Source of the DNA: an uncultured Oscillibacter sp.
Lineage (GTDB): Bacteria > Bacillota > Clostridia > Oscillospirales > Oscillospiraceae
Assembly: GCF_910579365.1 (NCBI RefSeq)
Contig: NZ_CAJTUX010000022.1
Coordinates: 1 to 39,438 of the forward strand
Length of the DNA: 39,438 nucleotides
Direction: 5' to 3'
This document shows, one piece after another, positions 25,386 to 33,950 of this stretch (position 1 is its first letter; each line of letters begins with the position of its first letter). A program made the translations under genes and the position numbers. The notes beneath the pieces are model-generated. The model did no database searches. It had not been told where the DNA came from and saw only the letters and a list, made by a program, of their open reading frames with translations.

Positions 25386-26720
25386 ATGAAAAAGAAACTC
25401 TTTGCACTGCTGATGGCCCTGGTCATGGTTCTCAGTCTGGCCGCCTGCGGCGGAAACGACGGCGGCAGCCAGCCCGCCGGCAGCGGCTCCCAGCCCTCCG
25501 GCGACGCGCAGCCCGCCGGCGATTCCGGCAGCGGCGACGCCGCCGCCACCACCGACCTGAAGCTGGGTTATGACCTGGAGACTGGCATCAGCGTCTACGG
25601 CCCCTATTACGACGAGTGGAGCGAGAAGACCGACGACGAGCTCTATCAGATGGCTCTGAACGAGGATAAGGATCAGACCATCACCGTCTACGCCACCTCC
25701 TCCAAGATGCTGAAGGCCGAGGAGCCCTTCGAGGAAATGTATCCCGGTCTGGACCTGGTGGTTGCCGACCTGGACTCCGATGAGGTTCTGAGCAAGGCCA
25801 AGATCGAAAACGAGACCAACAATATCACCGCCGACGTGCTCCAGACCAAGGACGTCAACGGCGAGGTCTTCCACGAGTACTATGACAACGGCGTTATCGA
25901 GCCCTTCTATCCCAAGGACATCTGCTCCCACATCACGGAAGAGAACCTGAAGTACAGCTATCCCCTGTACTCCTCTCAGTCCTTCTGGTATTACAACACG
26001 GAAATCTTCCCCGATGGCCAGCCCATTAACAGCTGGTGGGAAATCATCGAAAAGGATGACGCCGGCAACCAGAAGTTCGCCCTGTACACCAAGGAAATCG
26101 GCCAGGAGACGGCTTACCTCTCTCTGTTCGCCAGCTTCATCATCAACGCCGAGGAGATGGCTCAGTCCTATAAGGATACCTATGGCAAGGACCTGGAGTA
26201 CACCTATGACGCCTCCAGTTTCGACTTTGAGGTTCCCGAGAACAACGCCGGCGTTGAGTACCTGTGGCGCTTCACCCAGGCGAAGATGACCTTCATCGGC
26301 GACGGCGACGAGCTGGTGCTGGCCGTCCACAACTCCACCAAGGATCAGCCCGCTCTGGCCCTGGCCTCCGCCGGCAAGATCGAAAACCGGGAGGAGTCCG
26401 GCTACAACATCGACTGGTGCATCAGCCTCAGCCCCTACACCGCCCTGCTGAACACCGAGAGCATGTTCGTCGTCAGCGGCTGCGACAGCCCCGCCGGCGC
26501 CCGCCTCTTCATCCGCTACATCACCGGCGGCGCGGACGGCCAGAGCGGCGGCCTGAAGCCCTTCACCAAGGTGGGCAACTGGCCCCTGCGCGACGACTTT
26601 GAGGACAAGAAGAACCCCGCCAAGCTCAACGAGCTGGGTGCCCGGGCCAACGACCTGGTCTCTATCTACGACATTTATCCCGACGTGCAGGACATGTGGA
26701 TGTACTGGCTGAACCAGTAA
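25386..26720 (+). CDS. ABC importer substrate-binding lipoprotein
   Basis: A 444-residue lipoprotein. The signal peptide ends in the lipobox SLAAC with Cys21 as the lipidation site, followed by a Gly/Ser/Gln/Pro-rich linker to about residue 60, then a two-lobed solute-binding fold. Hinge-region motifs such as YNTEIFPDGQPINSWWEIIE and many aromatic residues resemble family 1 or iron/polyamine-type binding proteins. It is longer than typical iron-binding FbpA (about 310), so iron is not assured. The ATG follows AAAGGAGAAG. It delivers substrate to the fused permease encoded upstream. Confidence 0.9.
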   Translation: MKKKLFALLMALVMVLSLAACGGNDGGSQPAGSGSQPSGDAQPAGDSGSGDAAATTDLKLGYDLETGISVYGPYYDEWSEKTDDELYQMALNEDKDQTITVYATSSKMLKAEEPFEEMYPGLDLVVADLDSDEVLSKAKIENETNNITADVLQTKDVNGEVFHEYYDNGVIEPFYPKDICSHITEENLKYSYPLYSSQSFWYYNTEIFPDGQPINSWWEIIEKDDAGNQKFALYTKEIGQETAYLSLFASFIINAEEMAQSYKDTYGKDLEYTYDASSFDFEVPENNAGVEYLWRFTQAKMTFIGDGDELVLAVHNSTKDQPALALASAGKIENREESGYNIDWCISLSPYTALLNTESMFVVSGCDSPAGARLFIRYITGGADGQSGGLKPFTKVGNWPLRDDFEDKKNPAKLNELGARANDLVSIYDIYPDVQDMWMYWLNQ

Positions 26721-26748
26721 TCTTCTCATATCGCCGCGTTTCACAGCT

Positions 26749-26783
26749 GGGCGGGCGGCCGCATGGCCGCCCGCCCGCTTTCT
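26749..26783 (+). terminator. Terminator or attenuator after the binding protein
   Basis: A perfect 12-base-pair stem (26749-26760 with 26765-26776) with a GCAT loop is followed by GCTTTCT. The T run is weak, so read-through into the downstream membrane-protein gene is possible. Confidence 0.65.
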
Positions 26784-26791
26784 AAGAAGCC

Positions 26792-26836
26792 GTATTCACA
26801 GGTGAGAATCAAAACGGGCTTCCCGCCTGTGAATAC
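26792..26836 (+). promoter_or_regulatory. Nested inverted repeat in a leader region
   Basis: GTATTCACAGG (26792-26802) pairs perfectly with CCTGTGAATAC (26826-26836). Inside the 23-base loop CGGG-CTT-CCCG can form a second stem. It ends 27 bases before the next ATG, so it may be an RNA control element or a DNA operator. Confidence 0.55.
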
Positions 26837-26863
26837 AGTTTCTGAGCATGAAGGAGGAATCCC

Positions 26864-27397
26864 ATGGCAAATCCCATCCGGCAAAAAGAGATCGACGAGC
26901 GCATTGGCAAGTTCGCCGACAAATTCTGGGGCGCGTTCCAAATGACAGAGAACGGCAGGGTGAAGAGCACGATTCTGCTGTACTCCTTCTGCCTCTGCTG
27001 GGTTCTGCTGGCTCTCTACGGCGGATGTTACGCCCTTTTGATCGACCCGCTGGAGGCAATGCTCCAGGGCGCGCCCGTCCCGCTGGTCAACCTGGCGGAG
27101 ACCCTGGTTCCCTCCCTGGCGGGAACGGCGGCTGCCTCCCTGGTGTGGCTTCTGCCCGGCGACAAGCGCCTGCTCCCCGCCGCCTATATCTGGCTGGCGC
27201 TGCTGCTTCTGGCCTGCCTGATCTCCCTGATGATTCTGATGGGGCTGGAAAGCGCCGGGCTGATTCTCCAATTCTTCGGGATGTTTGTTCTGGCGCCCTT
27301 GGTGACGGGCCTGGGCTCCTCCCTTTTGGCGTATTATCTATATTGGAAAAAAAGGCCCCCTGCCGGCGACCCGGCACGGCCTTGGAAAAGGCAGTGA
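26864..27397 (+). CDS. Four-helix membrane protein, function unknown
   Basis: A 177-residue protein with a charged N-terminal stretch (about 1-35) and four hydrophobic segments (about 38-60, 72-100, 105-130, 135-162), ending in a short basic tail. The ATG follows AAGGAGG by six bases. It lies between the importer lipoprotein and a HAD hydrolase whose start is five bases past its stop, so it shares a transcript with the latter. I do not recognise the family. It could be an accessory membrane partner of the importer, but nothing in the sequence proves it. Confidence 0.75.
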   Translation: MANPIRQKEIDERIGKFADKFWGAFQMTENGRVKSTILLYSFCLCWVLLALYGGCYALLIDPLEAMLQGAPVPLVNLAETLVPSLAGTAAASLVWLLPGDKRLLPAAYIWLALLLLACLISLMILMGLESAGLILQFFGMFVLAPLVTGLGSSLLAYYLYWKKRPPAGDPARPWKRQ

Positions 27398-27402
27398 GAA
27401 TT

Positions 27403-28164
27403 ATGATCGATACCGTATTGTTTGACATGGGCGGGACCTTGGAGGACATCTGCATCGACGAGGAGAGCAAGAAAGCCTCCGCCCAGGGCGTTCTCCGCAT
27501 TCTGGAGGCCCACGGCCACCCCCTTTCCCTGGACATCCCTGCCGCCATCCAGGCCCTTGCCGAGGGCTGGGACCGCTACGCCGCCTACCGAGGCCCCACC
27601 AACCGGGAGCTCAAGCCCGAGGAGATTTGGGGCAACTACGTCCTGACGGAGCTGGGCCTGGACTTTGACACCGTGAAGCCCTTTTCCGAAGAACTGGCCC
27701 ACATGTGGGAAATTACCCACTACCACCGCCGGCTCCGCCCCCGGGTCAAGGAGATGCTGGAGGGGCTGAAGGGGCTTGGCATGAAGCTGGGGGTCATCAG
27801 CAACACCGCCAGCCTCTATCAGGTCTTCCGCATTCTGGAGGAATACGGCATCCGGGACTACTTCCAGGACGTGACCCTCTCCTCCGTCACCGGATACCGC
27901 AAGCCGGACCCCAACATCTTCCTGGTCTCCTTGAATCAGGTCCGCTCCGAACCCGGGACCTGCGCCTACGTGGGCGATACCTATTCCCGGGATGTCATCG
28001 GCCCCCAGAACCTGGGCTTCGGCGCCACGTTCCACATCCACTCCTTCCTGACCCAGTCCCGGGACACGGACGTCCCCAAGGAGGTCCGGGCTACGTACTC
28101 CATTCAGGACATCTACGAGGTCTACACCATCCTGAGCCGTCAGGCAAGCGGAAAGGCGGTATAA
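27403..28164 (+). CDS. HAD-family hydrolase with altered DxD motif
   Basis: A 253-residue HAD hydrolase starting at the ATG 27403, where the family alignment begins (MIDTVLFDMGGTLED). Motif I keeps the nucleophile Asp but has Gly in place of the usual second Asp (DMGGT), motif II is GVISNT, motif III Lys is in YRKPDPNIF, and motif IV is VGDTYSRD. A helical cap lies at about 20-90. Replacement of the second Asp removes the normal acid/base of phosphatases; phosphonatases and dehalogenases also depart from Asp here. The ribosome site is weak and the gene is probably translated by coupling to the upstream membrane protein. Substrate unknown. Confidence 0.9.
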   Translation: MIDTVLFDMGGTLEDICIDEESKKASAQGVLRILEAHGHPLSLDIPAAIQALAEGWDRYAAYRGPTNRELKPEEIWGNYVLTELGLDFDTVKPFSEELAHMWEITHYHRRLRPRVKEMLEGLKGLGMKLGVISNTASLYQVFRILEEYGIRDYFQDVTLSSVTGYRKPDPNIFLVSLNQVRSEPGTCAYVGDTYSRDVIGPQNLGFGATFHIHSFLTQSRDTDVPKEVRATYSIQDIYEVYTILSRQASGKAV

Positions 28165-28165
28165 T

Positions 28166-28525
28166 ATGTTTACCTTTAACCACTTCAACTTCAACGTCGC
28201 CGACCTGGAGCGGTCCCTCCAGTTCTACAAGGACGCCCTGGGTCTGGAGCCGGTCCGCCGGAAAGAGGCGGAGGACGGCAGCTTTGTCCTCGTCTTCCTG
28301 GGAGACGGAAAGACGGATTTCCGCCTGGAGCTGACCTGGCTGCGGGACCACCCCCAAAAGTACAATCTGGGGGAGTGCGAGTTCCACCTGGCCCTGAAGG
28401 CCGGAGACTACGAGGCCGCCCACGCGAAGCACAAGGAGATGGGCTGCGTCTGCTTTGAAAATCCCGCCATGGGCATCTATTTCATCACCGACCCGGACGG
28501 GTACTGGATCGAGATCATTCCGTGA
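28166..28525 (+). CDS. VOC-family protein (glyoxalase I-like)
   Basis: A 119-residue single-module-pair vicinal-oxygen-chelate protein. Likely metal ligands are in the expected places: His6 in FNHFNF, Glu in RLELTW, His in EFHLAL and Glu in YWIEIIP. This matches lactoylglutathione lyase-type VOC proteins, which isomerise hemithioacetals, but many relatives have other substrates or act as binding proteins. It follows the HAD gene with no gap and is the last gene before a clear terminator. Confidence 0.88.
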   Translation: MFTFNHFNFNVADLERSLQFYKDALGLEPVRRKEAEDGSFVLVFLGDGKTDFRLELTWLRDHPQKYNLGECEFHLALKAGDYEAAHAKHKEMGCVCFENPAMGIYFITDPDGYWIEIIP

Positions 28526-28546
28526 CACCCCGCGTGTTTCCGGCAA

Positions 28547-28584
28547 AACAGGAGGGCGGATTCTTCCGTCCTCCTGTTGGTTTT
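28547..28584 (+). terminator. Terminator of the importer/HAD/VOC transcript
   Basis: AACAGGAGGGCGG (28547-28559) pairs with CCGTCCTCCTGTT (28566-28578) with one wobble, followed by GGTTTTATT. Confidence 0.88.
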
Positions 28585-28715
28585 ATTCCCAAAAATTCCT
28601 CTTGTTTTCCCACAGGAGCGCCCTGCCCATCCCGCCGGAGAAAATCGAGGAGATGACGGACCTGATAGCCGGCGACGGGAAGCTGCGGCCATAAAAAACG
28701 CGTCCGGCAAGTGCG
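28585..28715 (+). other. Unassigned segment, possible gene remnant
   Basis: This stretch lies between two plus-strand terminators. It contains a short open stretch reading PPEKIEEMTDLIAGDGKLRP and then a stop, which looks protein-like but has no plausible start. It may be the decayed tail of a lost gene, or a small transcript. Confidence 0.3.
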
Positions 28716-28752
28716 GAGGGCCCTGACCCAGACGGTCAGAGCCCTCTTTTTT
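28716..28752 (+). terminator. Terminator with T run at the end of the YfcC gene
   Basis: A 13-pair stem with one mismatch (28716-28728 with 28734-28746) is followed by TTTTTT on the plus strand. On the minus strand, the direction of the YfcC transcript, only a distant T run follows, so its main orientation is plus although no gene obviously needs it. Confidence 0.75.
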
Positions 28753-30139
28753 ATCCCGCCATAACGCCCACTACCAAAAACACCACGGTCAGCAAAAGAA
28801 AATACAAAATCAGCTTCCAGACATACTTTACCCATTTGTCATAGGGCACGTGTCCCAGGGCCAGCGCCCCCATCACCACCGCCGCCGTGGGGGTGATGAT
28901 GTTCACAAGTCCCGAGGCGGACTGGAAGGCCGTCACCACCAGGTCGCCGCCCACGCCCGCGAAGCGCCCCAGGGGGGCCACCACCGGCACCGACAGCGTG
29001 GCAAGGCCCGAGGAGGATGGAATCAGCACCGTCAAGGGCAGATACAGGAAATAGACCAGCAGCACGAAGCTGACGGGCCCCGCGCCGGACAGCGCCTCCT
29101 CTCCCCAGTGGAGAATGGTGCCGGTGATCTGCCCGTCGTTCATCAGCACGGTGATGCCCCGGCTGATGCCGATGATCAGCGCCACGCCCAGAAGGTCCGC
29201 GCAGCCGGCCACATAGGTCTCGGCGATCTCCTCCTCGCCCATGCGGTCCATAAGGCCGATGATGACGCCGCTCACCAGGAACAGGGCGCTGAGCTCCGGG
29301 AACCACCAGCCCAGAACCGGCAGGGGCAGGCCCATCTCGTCAAAGGGAATGACGCCGTAGATCATGATGAGGAAGGTCAGCGTGAAGACCGCCATAATGG
29401 CTTTCCGCTTTGGCGTGAATTCCACCGTCTCTTCCATATTGGCCTGAATCTTCCCCGCGCCCACGCCCACCACGGACCGGGAGGGGTCCTTTTTTACCCG
29501 GGCGGCGTAGGACATGACAAACCAGATGGCCGCGCCCTCAAAGACGATCCACTGGAGCGCCCGAAGGAGGATGCCATCCCCCAGGGACACCCCGGCAAAG
29601 CCCGCCGCGATGCCTGTGGCGAAGGGGTTCACCGTGGAGCTGATGATGCCCGCCCCGGCCCCCAGAAGGATGACGGAAATGCCCACCACGGCGTCATAGC
29701 CCGCCGCCAGGAAGACGGGAATCAGCAGCGGGTAGAAGGCCATGGTCTCTTCCCACATGCCGTAGGTGGTGCCCCCCAGGCCGAAGGCGATCATCAAAAT
29801 GGGGATAAGCCACTTCTCCCGGCCTCCCAGGCGCTGGATGATCCGGCCCACGCCGGCGTCCACCGCGCCGGTCTTCATCACCACGCCCAGGAAGCCGCCC
29901 ACCATGAGGATGAAGACGCAGACGTCCACCGCGTCATAAAAGCCGGAGAAGGCGGCCCGCAGCACCGCGCCGGCTCCCTGGGGGCTCTGGGTCACGGCGT
30001 GATAGCTCCCCGCCACGGGCACCTCGTCCACATAGCGGTAGGTCCCCGCCGGAACCACCCAGGTGGCGGCGGCCACCAGAACGATGAGGAGGAACAAAAT
30101 GGTGTATGCCGTGGGCATACGGAATCTCGCTTTTTCCAA
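28751..30139 (-). CDS. YfcC-family membrane transporter, probable arginine/ornithine exchange
   Basis: A 462-residue carrier with about twelve hydrophobic segments, of the YfcC family (related to C4-dicarboxylate anaerobic carriers). It begins MEKARFRMPTAYTILFLL and holds the conserved segments GGTTYGMWEETMAFYPL and SSTVNPFATGIA. It lies just downstream of ornithine carbamoyltransferase and arginine deiminase, so it probably performs the arginine-ornithine exchange that ArcD does elsewhere; this is context inference. I keep the TTG start at 30139, eight bases after AAAGGGGGG, because the internal ATG at 30118 has no ribosome site. Confidence 0.9.
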   Translation of the reverse strand: MEKARFRMPTAYTILFLLIVLVAAATWVVPAGTYRYVDEVPVAGSYHAVTQSPQGAGAVLRAAFSGFYDAVDVCVFILMVGGFLGVVMKTGAVDAGVGRIIQRLGGREKWLIPILMIAFGLGGTTYGMWEETMAFYPLLIPVFLAAGYDAVVGISVILLGAGAGIISSTVNPFATGIAAGFAGVSLGDGILLRALQWIVFEGAAIWFVMSYAARVKKDPSRSVVGVGAGKIQANMEETVEFTPKRKAIMAVFTLTFLIMIYGVIPFDEMGLPLPVLGWWFPELSALFLVSGVIIGLMDRMGEEEIAETYVAGCADLLGVALIIGISRGITVLMNDGQITGTILHWGEEALSGAGPVSFVLLVYFLYLPLTVLIPSSSGLATLSVPVVAPLGRFAGVGGDLVVTAFQSASGLVNIITPTAAVVMGALALGHVPYDKWVKYVWKLILYFLLLTVVFLVVGVMAG

Positions 30140-30154
30140 AAGGGATGCCCCCCT

Positions 30155-31153
30155 TTATTTTCCGATGGTGGCCACCAGGACGGCCTTGATGGAGTGCATC
30201 CGGTTCTCCGCCTCGTCGAACACCACGCTGTGGGGGCCCCGGAAGACCTCGTCCGTCACCTCCCGGATGTCCACGCCCTTGTCCATCCACTCCTTGGCCA
30301 GCTTGGTCTCGAAGTCGTGGAAGGAGGGCAGGCAGTGCATATAGAGCACGGCGGGGTTGCCCGTGGCCTTCATGGTCTCCTCCGTCACCCGGAAGGGAGA
30401 GAGCAGCTCCGCCCGCTTGGGAATCAGCTCCTCCTCGCCCATGGAGGCCCAGATGTCGCCGTAGATCATGTCCGCGTCCTTGAGGCTGCCCATGTCGTCT
30501 GTAATCTCGATGAGGCCGCCGTTCTTCCGGGCCTCGGCGAAAACCCGCTTCACCAGCTCCTGGTCCATCTCCCGGGCCAGCTCCTGGGGGCCCAGGCCCA
30601 CGAAGTGCATGCCCATCTTGGCCGCGCCGATCATCCAGGCGTAGCACATGTTGTTCCGCACGTCGCCGGGGAAGACCACCTTCATCTTGTTCAGGGGCTT
30701 GGCGCAGTGCTCCTCCAGGGTCATCATATCGGCGAGAATCTGGGTGGGGTGGTCCCAGTCGGTGAGCCCGTTCCACACGGGGACGCCGGACCACTTCGCC
30801 AGATCCTCCACCACCTGCTGCTGATAGCCCCGGTACTCGATGCCGTCGAAGAAGCGGCCCAGCACCTTGGCGGAGTCCTCCAGGGATTCCTTCTTGCCCA
30901 TCTGTGAGCTGCCCGCGTCCAGATAGGTGACGTGGGCGCCCTCCTGGGTGGCGGCGACCTCGAAGGAGCACCGGGTCCGGGTGGAGGTTTTCTCAAAGAG
31001 CAGCACAATGTGCTTGCCCTTCAGGGCAGGTTCGCAAATTCCGGCCCGGCGCTTGGCCTTCAGGTCGTGGCCCAGGTCCAGGAGATAGCGAATCTCGCCG
31101 GGGGTGAAGTCCTCTAACGTCAAAAAGCTGCGGCCTTTCAAATTCAGTGCCAT
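30155..31153 (-). CDS. argF: Ornithine carbamoyltransferase (catabolic type by context)
   Basis: A 332-residue transcarbamoylase. The carbamoyl-phosphate site is FEKTSTRTRCSFEVA, the second signature is WDHPTQ, and the ornithine-binding loop is MHCLPSFHD. The ATG at 31153 precedes MALNLKGRSFLTLEDF, where the family begins, and follows AAAGGACGG. In the arginine deiminase pathway it splits citrulline with phosphate into ornithine and carbamoyl phosphate. Position between arcA and the transporter suggests the catabolic role (ArcB), although sequence alone does not separate ArgF from ArcB. A carbamate kinase is not in the operon. Confidence 0.95.
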   Translation of the reverse strand: MALNLKGRSFLTLEDFTPGEIRYLLDLGHDLKAKRRAGICEPALKGKHIVLLFEKTSTRTRCSFEVAATQEGAHVTYLDAGSSQMGKKESLEDSAKVLGRFFDGIEYRGYQQQVVEDLAKWSGVPVWNGLTDWDHPTQILADMMTLEEHCAKPLNKMKVVFPGDVRNNMCYAWMIGAAKMGMHFVGLGPQELAREMDQELVKRVFAEARKNGGLIEITDDMGSLKDADMIYGDIWASMGEEELIPKRAELLSPFRVTEETMKATGNPAVLYMHCLPSFHDFETKLAKEWMDKGVDIREVTDEVFRGPHSVVFDEAENRMHSIKAVLVATIGK

Positions 31154-31239
31154 AGTTGGATTACCGTCCTTTTTCATAATAGTCCATAATACAAGGGGCT
31201 GCCCCTCCCCGCCGGGGAGAGGCCGGCTCCGGCGGGAAA

Positions 31240-32466
31240 TCAGGGGTCGTCCCGCCAAAGGGGCATGCTCATACACCGGGGGCCGCCCCGGCCCCGGCTC
31301 AGCTCCGCGCTGGGGATGGTGTGAACCTTGACGCCCGCCTCCTCCAGGGAGCGGTTGGTCACATAGTTCCGGGAATAGACCACCACCTCGCCGGGGGCGA
31401 TGGCCAGGGTGTTGCTGCCGTCGTTCCACTGCTCCCGGGCGGCGTCCACCTCGCTGCCCCGGCCGCACTCGATGAGGGTCACGTGGTCCAGACCCAGGTG
31501 CGCTTTCAAAATGTCCTCCAGGCGGCCGTCCTCCTGGGTGATCTTCATCTTTTTGTTCTCGTCCAGCTCCATGACGAAGACGGTGATGCTGGAGAGGATG
31601 TTGGGATGCACCGTGAACTTGTCCCGGTCCACCATGGTGAAGACCGTGTCCAAGTGCATGAAGGACCGGCTCTTGGGGATATTGAAGGCCAGAATCTTCC
31701 GGAAGCTCGTCCGGCTGTAGGTCAGCACCGCCTCCGCCAGGGTATCGATGGAGTCCCCCTTGGTCCGCTGGGAAATGCCCACCCCCAGCACCTGGGGGCT
31801 GAGAATCAGGATGTCCCCGCCCTCCAGAGAGGAGGTCTCGCCCCGGTCGTACCACCGGGGGGCGTGCATATACTCCGGATTGTGCTCAAAAATAAACTTG
31901 CCGAAGAGGGTCTCCCGGTTCCGGGTTTCCGTCAGCATCTTGTGGATGGACACGCCGGTGCCGATGGTGGCGAAGGGGTCCCGGGTGAAATAGAGGTTGG
32001 GCATGGGGTCCACCACGAAGGGATACCCGTCCTCGGAGGCGGAGAGGAGGTCTGAAAGTTTCTCGCTCTCGCCCTGAAGCTGGCTTTTCCGCACGCCGGC
32101 CATCATGGTGGAGACCATCTGCTTGTCCGGCATTTTGCCCAGGTACTCCCCCAGAAGCACCCGGTTCCGCTGGTCCTGGATGCCCGCCTCGTCCAGGAAC
32201 TGAACCACCAGTTCCTTGCGGACCTCGTCGGATGTGATGGAATTCACCACCAGGTCCGTGAGGTAGACCACCTCCACGCCTTGCTGGCGGAGGCAGTCGG
32301 CGAAGGCGTCATGCTCCTTCTGGGCCTCCCGGAGGTAGGGGATGTCGTCGAATAAAAGACGCTCCAGATACTCCGGCATCAGGTTTTCCAGCTCCTGGCC
32401 GGGGCGGTGGAGCAGGACCTTTTTCAGCCGCCCGATCTCGGAGGTGTTATGGATTCCCGTTTCCAA
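31240..32466 (-). CDS. arcA: Arginine deiminase
   Basis: A 408-residue deiminase that converts arginine to citrulline and ammonia, giving energy and acid resistance. Family motifs are all present: FTRDPFATIG, LEGGDILIL, MHLDTVFTM and the C-terminal RGRGGPRCMSMP with catalytic Cys398. The start is a TTG at 32466, eight bases after AAGGAGTGAG, giving METGIHNTSEIGRLKKVLLH as in relatives. First gene of arcA-argF-yfcC; an 86-base gap with a small hairpin separates it from argF. No confident promoter was found in the 119-base upstream gap. Confidence 0.97.
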   Translation of the reverse strand: METGIHNTSEIGRLKKVLLHRPGQELENLMPEYLERLLFDDIPYLREAQKEHDAFADCLRQQGVEVVYLTDLVVNSITSDEVRKELVVQFLDEAGIQDQRNRVLLGEYLGKMPDKQMVSTMMAGVRKSQLQGESEKLSDLLSASEDGYPFVVDPMPNLYFTRDPFATIGTGVSIHKMLTETRNRETLFGKFIFEHNPEYMHAPRWYDRGETSSLEGGDILILSPQVLGVGISQRTKGDSIDTLAEAVLTYSRTSFRKILAFNIPKSRSFMHLDTVFTMVDRDKFTVHPNILSSITVFVMELDENKKMKITQEDGRLEDILKAHLGLDHVTLIECGRGSEVDAAREQWNDGSNTLAIAPGEVVVYSRNYVTNRSLEEAGVKVHTIPSAELSRGRGGPRCMSMPLWRDDP

Positions 32467-32574
32467 ATGGGCTCACTCCTTTTCGCGTTCAAATCCTTGG
32501 GTGGTTTTAGGGTCCCTGGTTTTTCCCGTTTCATGCGCGGCGGAAAAAATTACAAAATCATACCCCATAATAAG

Positions 32575-32600
32575 GAGGCGGCTTCTTACGAAGCCGCCTC
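32575..32600 (-). terminator. Hairpin at the spoIIP stop codon
   Basis: GAGGCGGCTTC (32575-32585) pairs perfectly with GAAGCCGCCTC (32590-32600); the spoIIP TAA lies in the loop. The minus-strand tail is CTTATTAT, so it can act as a terminator ahead of arcA. Confidence 0.7.
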
Positions 32601-33800
32601 TCCGCTTTCCGGGTTCTCCGGATGTTCCGCGCCCGCCGCCTTCTCCAGCAGTACCGCCGCGAACCGCTCCGCGAAGAGCCGCCCCGCCAGGACGGCCTCC
32701 TCCGGGGAGTTCCCGGCGGCCCCCACCTCCAAGAGCAGCGACCCCGCCGTAGCGTGCTGGTTGTACCGGGAGTTTCGCAGCAGCACCGGGCGCATCAGGG
32801 TGGGGTAATGCTCCAGAACGTCCTGCTGCACCGCCGCCGCCAGGCGAAGGTTCTCCATCCAGTCCGGATGCTCCAGGCCGCTGCCGTCGCTGCCCATCAC
32901 CAGGGACATCTGCGCCGGAACGCCCACGCCCTCCACCTCCGAGACCGCCTTGTACTGGTTCCCCTGACCGTCCTCAATAGCGTCCCGGTGGACGTCCAGG
33001 ACGAAGCGGATGGAGGGGTACTCCTCCAAATACTTTTGGATGGAGACCAGGGCCCGGTCATAGGCCCCGGTATAGTTGGGGTAGTCGTACAGCGTCCGGT
33101 CGTGGAGGACGGAAATGCCCGCCGCCCCCAGGACCTCCGCCATCTCGTCTCCCACCTTCACCACATTGTAGCGGTAATCCGTGGTCCGGTAATCTCCGGA
33201 CCAGACAATTCCCTCCGTTCCCGGGACGGGGGTGTAGGCCTCGCTGCCGTGGGTGTGGAGAATCAGCACCTGGGGCCCCATCTCCCCCAGGGTGGCCGCG
33301 AAGGGCTTTTGCAGCTCCGGGACGGAGAGGGCGTAGCCCGTGGAATTGCTGATGTACACCCGCCCGCAGACGGTGTAGCCGCTGGGGTCCGTGGGAATCA
33401 GCGTCTTGGCGGGAACGCCGTTGTCCTCCGCCGGGGGGGCGGCGGGCTCCACCGGCGTCTCCTCCACCGGCACCACCGCCGGCGTCTTCGTCTCCCCGTC
33501 CTCCTCCGGGGGCTCCTGTCGCTCCAGGGACCACAGGGCCGTCACCTCTTCCCGGGCCGCCAGCAGCAGCGGGGACTCCCGGATGGCCAGCGCCGCCGCC
33601 GGAGACAGACTGTCCCGCCGCCAGAGGTCCCCCAGCTCCCAGCGGAGCAGGCTCACCGGCAGCGCCGCCTCCAGGGCCGACGCGGCGGAAGCCGCCGTGT
33701 CGCTGCCCGCCGTGACAAAGACCAGCCACAGCGTCACCGCGGCCAGCAGCGCCGCCTCCGCCCGCCGGAGCAGTTCCCGGATGGATTTCTTTTGTTTCAT
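32586..33800 (-). CDS. spoIIP: Stage II sporulation protein P (peptidoglycan amidase/endopeptidase)
   Basis: A 404-residue SpoIIP. A single N-terminal membrane anchor (about 12-33) is followed by a helical and Pro/Glu-rich linker (to about 135) and the hydrolase domain with VLILHTHGSEAY, the zinc-site hallmark, plus DVHRDAIED and a late Glu in LLLEVGAAGNS. With SpoIID and SpoIIM, it thins septal peptidoglycan during engulfment of the forespore. It points to endospore formation. It is monocistronic and divergent from ymfF; I could not define a sporulation-sigma promoter with confidence. Confidence 0.94.
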   Translation of the reverse strand: MKQKKSIRELLRRAEAALLAAVTLWLVFVTAGSDTAASAASALEAALPVSLLRWELGDLWRRDSLSPAAALAIRESPLLLAAREEVTALWSLERQEPPEEDGETKTPAVVPVEETPVEPAAPPAEDNGVPAKTLIPTDPSGYTVCGRVYISNSTGYALSVPELQKPFAATLGEMGPQVLILHTHGSEAYTPVPGTEGIVWSGDYRTTDYRYNVVKVGDEMAEVLGAAGISVLHDRTLYDYPNYTGAYDRALVSIQKYLEEYPSIRFVLDVHRDAIEDGQGNQYKAVSEVEGVGVPAQMSLVMGSDGSGLEHPDWMENLRLAAAVQQDVLEHYPTLMRPVLLRNSRYNQHATAGSLLLEVGAAGNSPEEAVLAGRLFAERFAAVLLEKAAGAEHPENPESGEAAS

Positions 33801-33853
33801 GGCTTTTCACCTCTGGGACAACCTATGTTTCAAGGCGGGAAAATATGTCAGTC

Positions 33854-33882
33854 TTGCAATCCCGTCCTATTCAGTATATACT
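33854..33882 (+). promoter_or_regulatory. Promoter of the ymfF-ymfH-lgt-folD operon
   Basis: TTGCAA (33854-33859), a 17-base spacer and TATACT (33877-33882). It lies about 70 bases before the GTG of ymfF, in the only AT-rich stretch of the spoIIP-ymfF gap. Confidence 0.8.
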
Positions 33883-33950
33883 TGGATACATCACATCCAC
33901 GACGCAATACTATACACTATGCCATGATTCCACAAAAGGAGCTGAACTTC

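Noticed and set aside
28850..30907. Plus-strand open frame of 685 codons opposite the YfcC and argF genes
   Set aside because: Spans two real minus-strand genes and their gap, His-rich low-complexity translation, no family resemblance.
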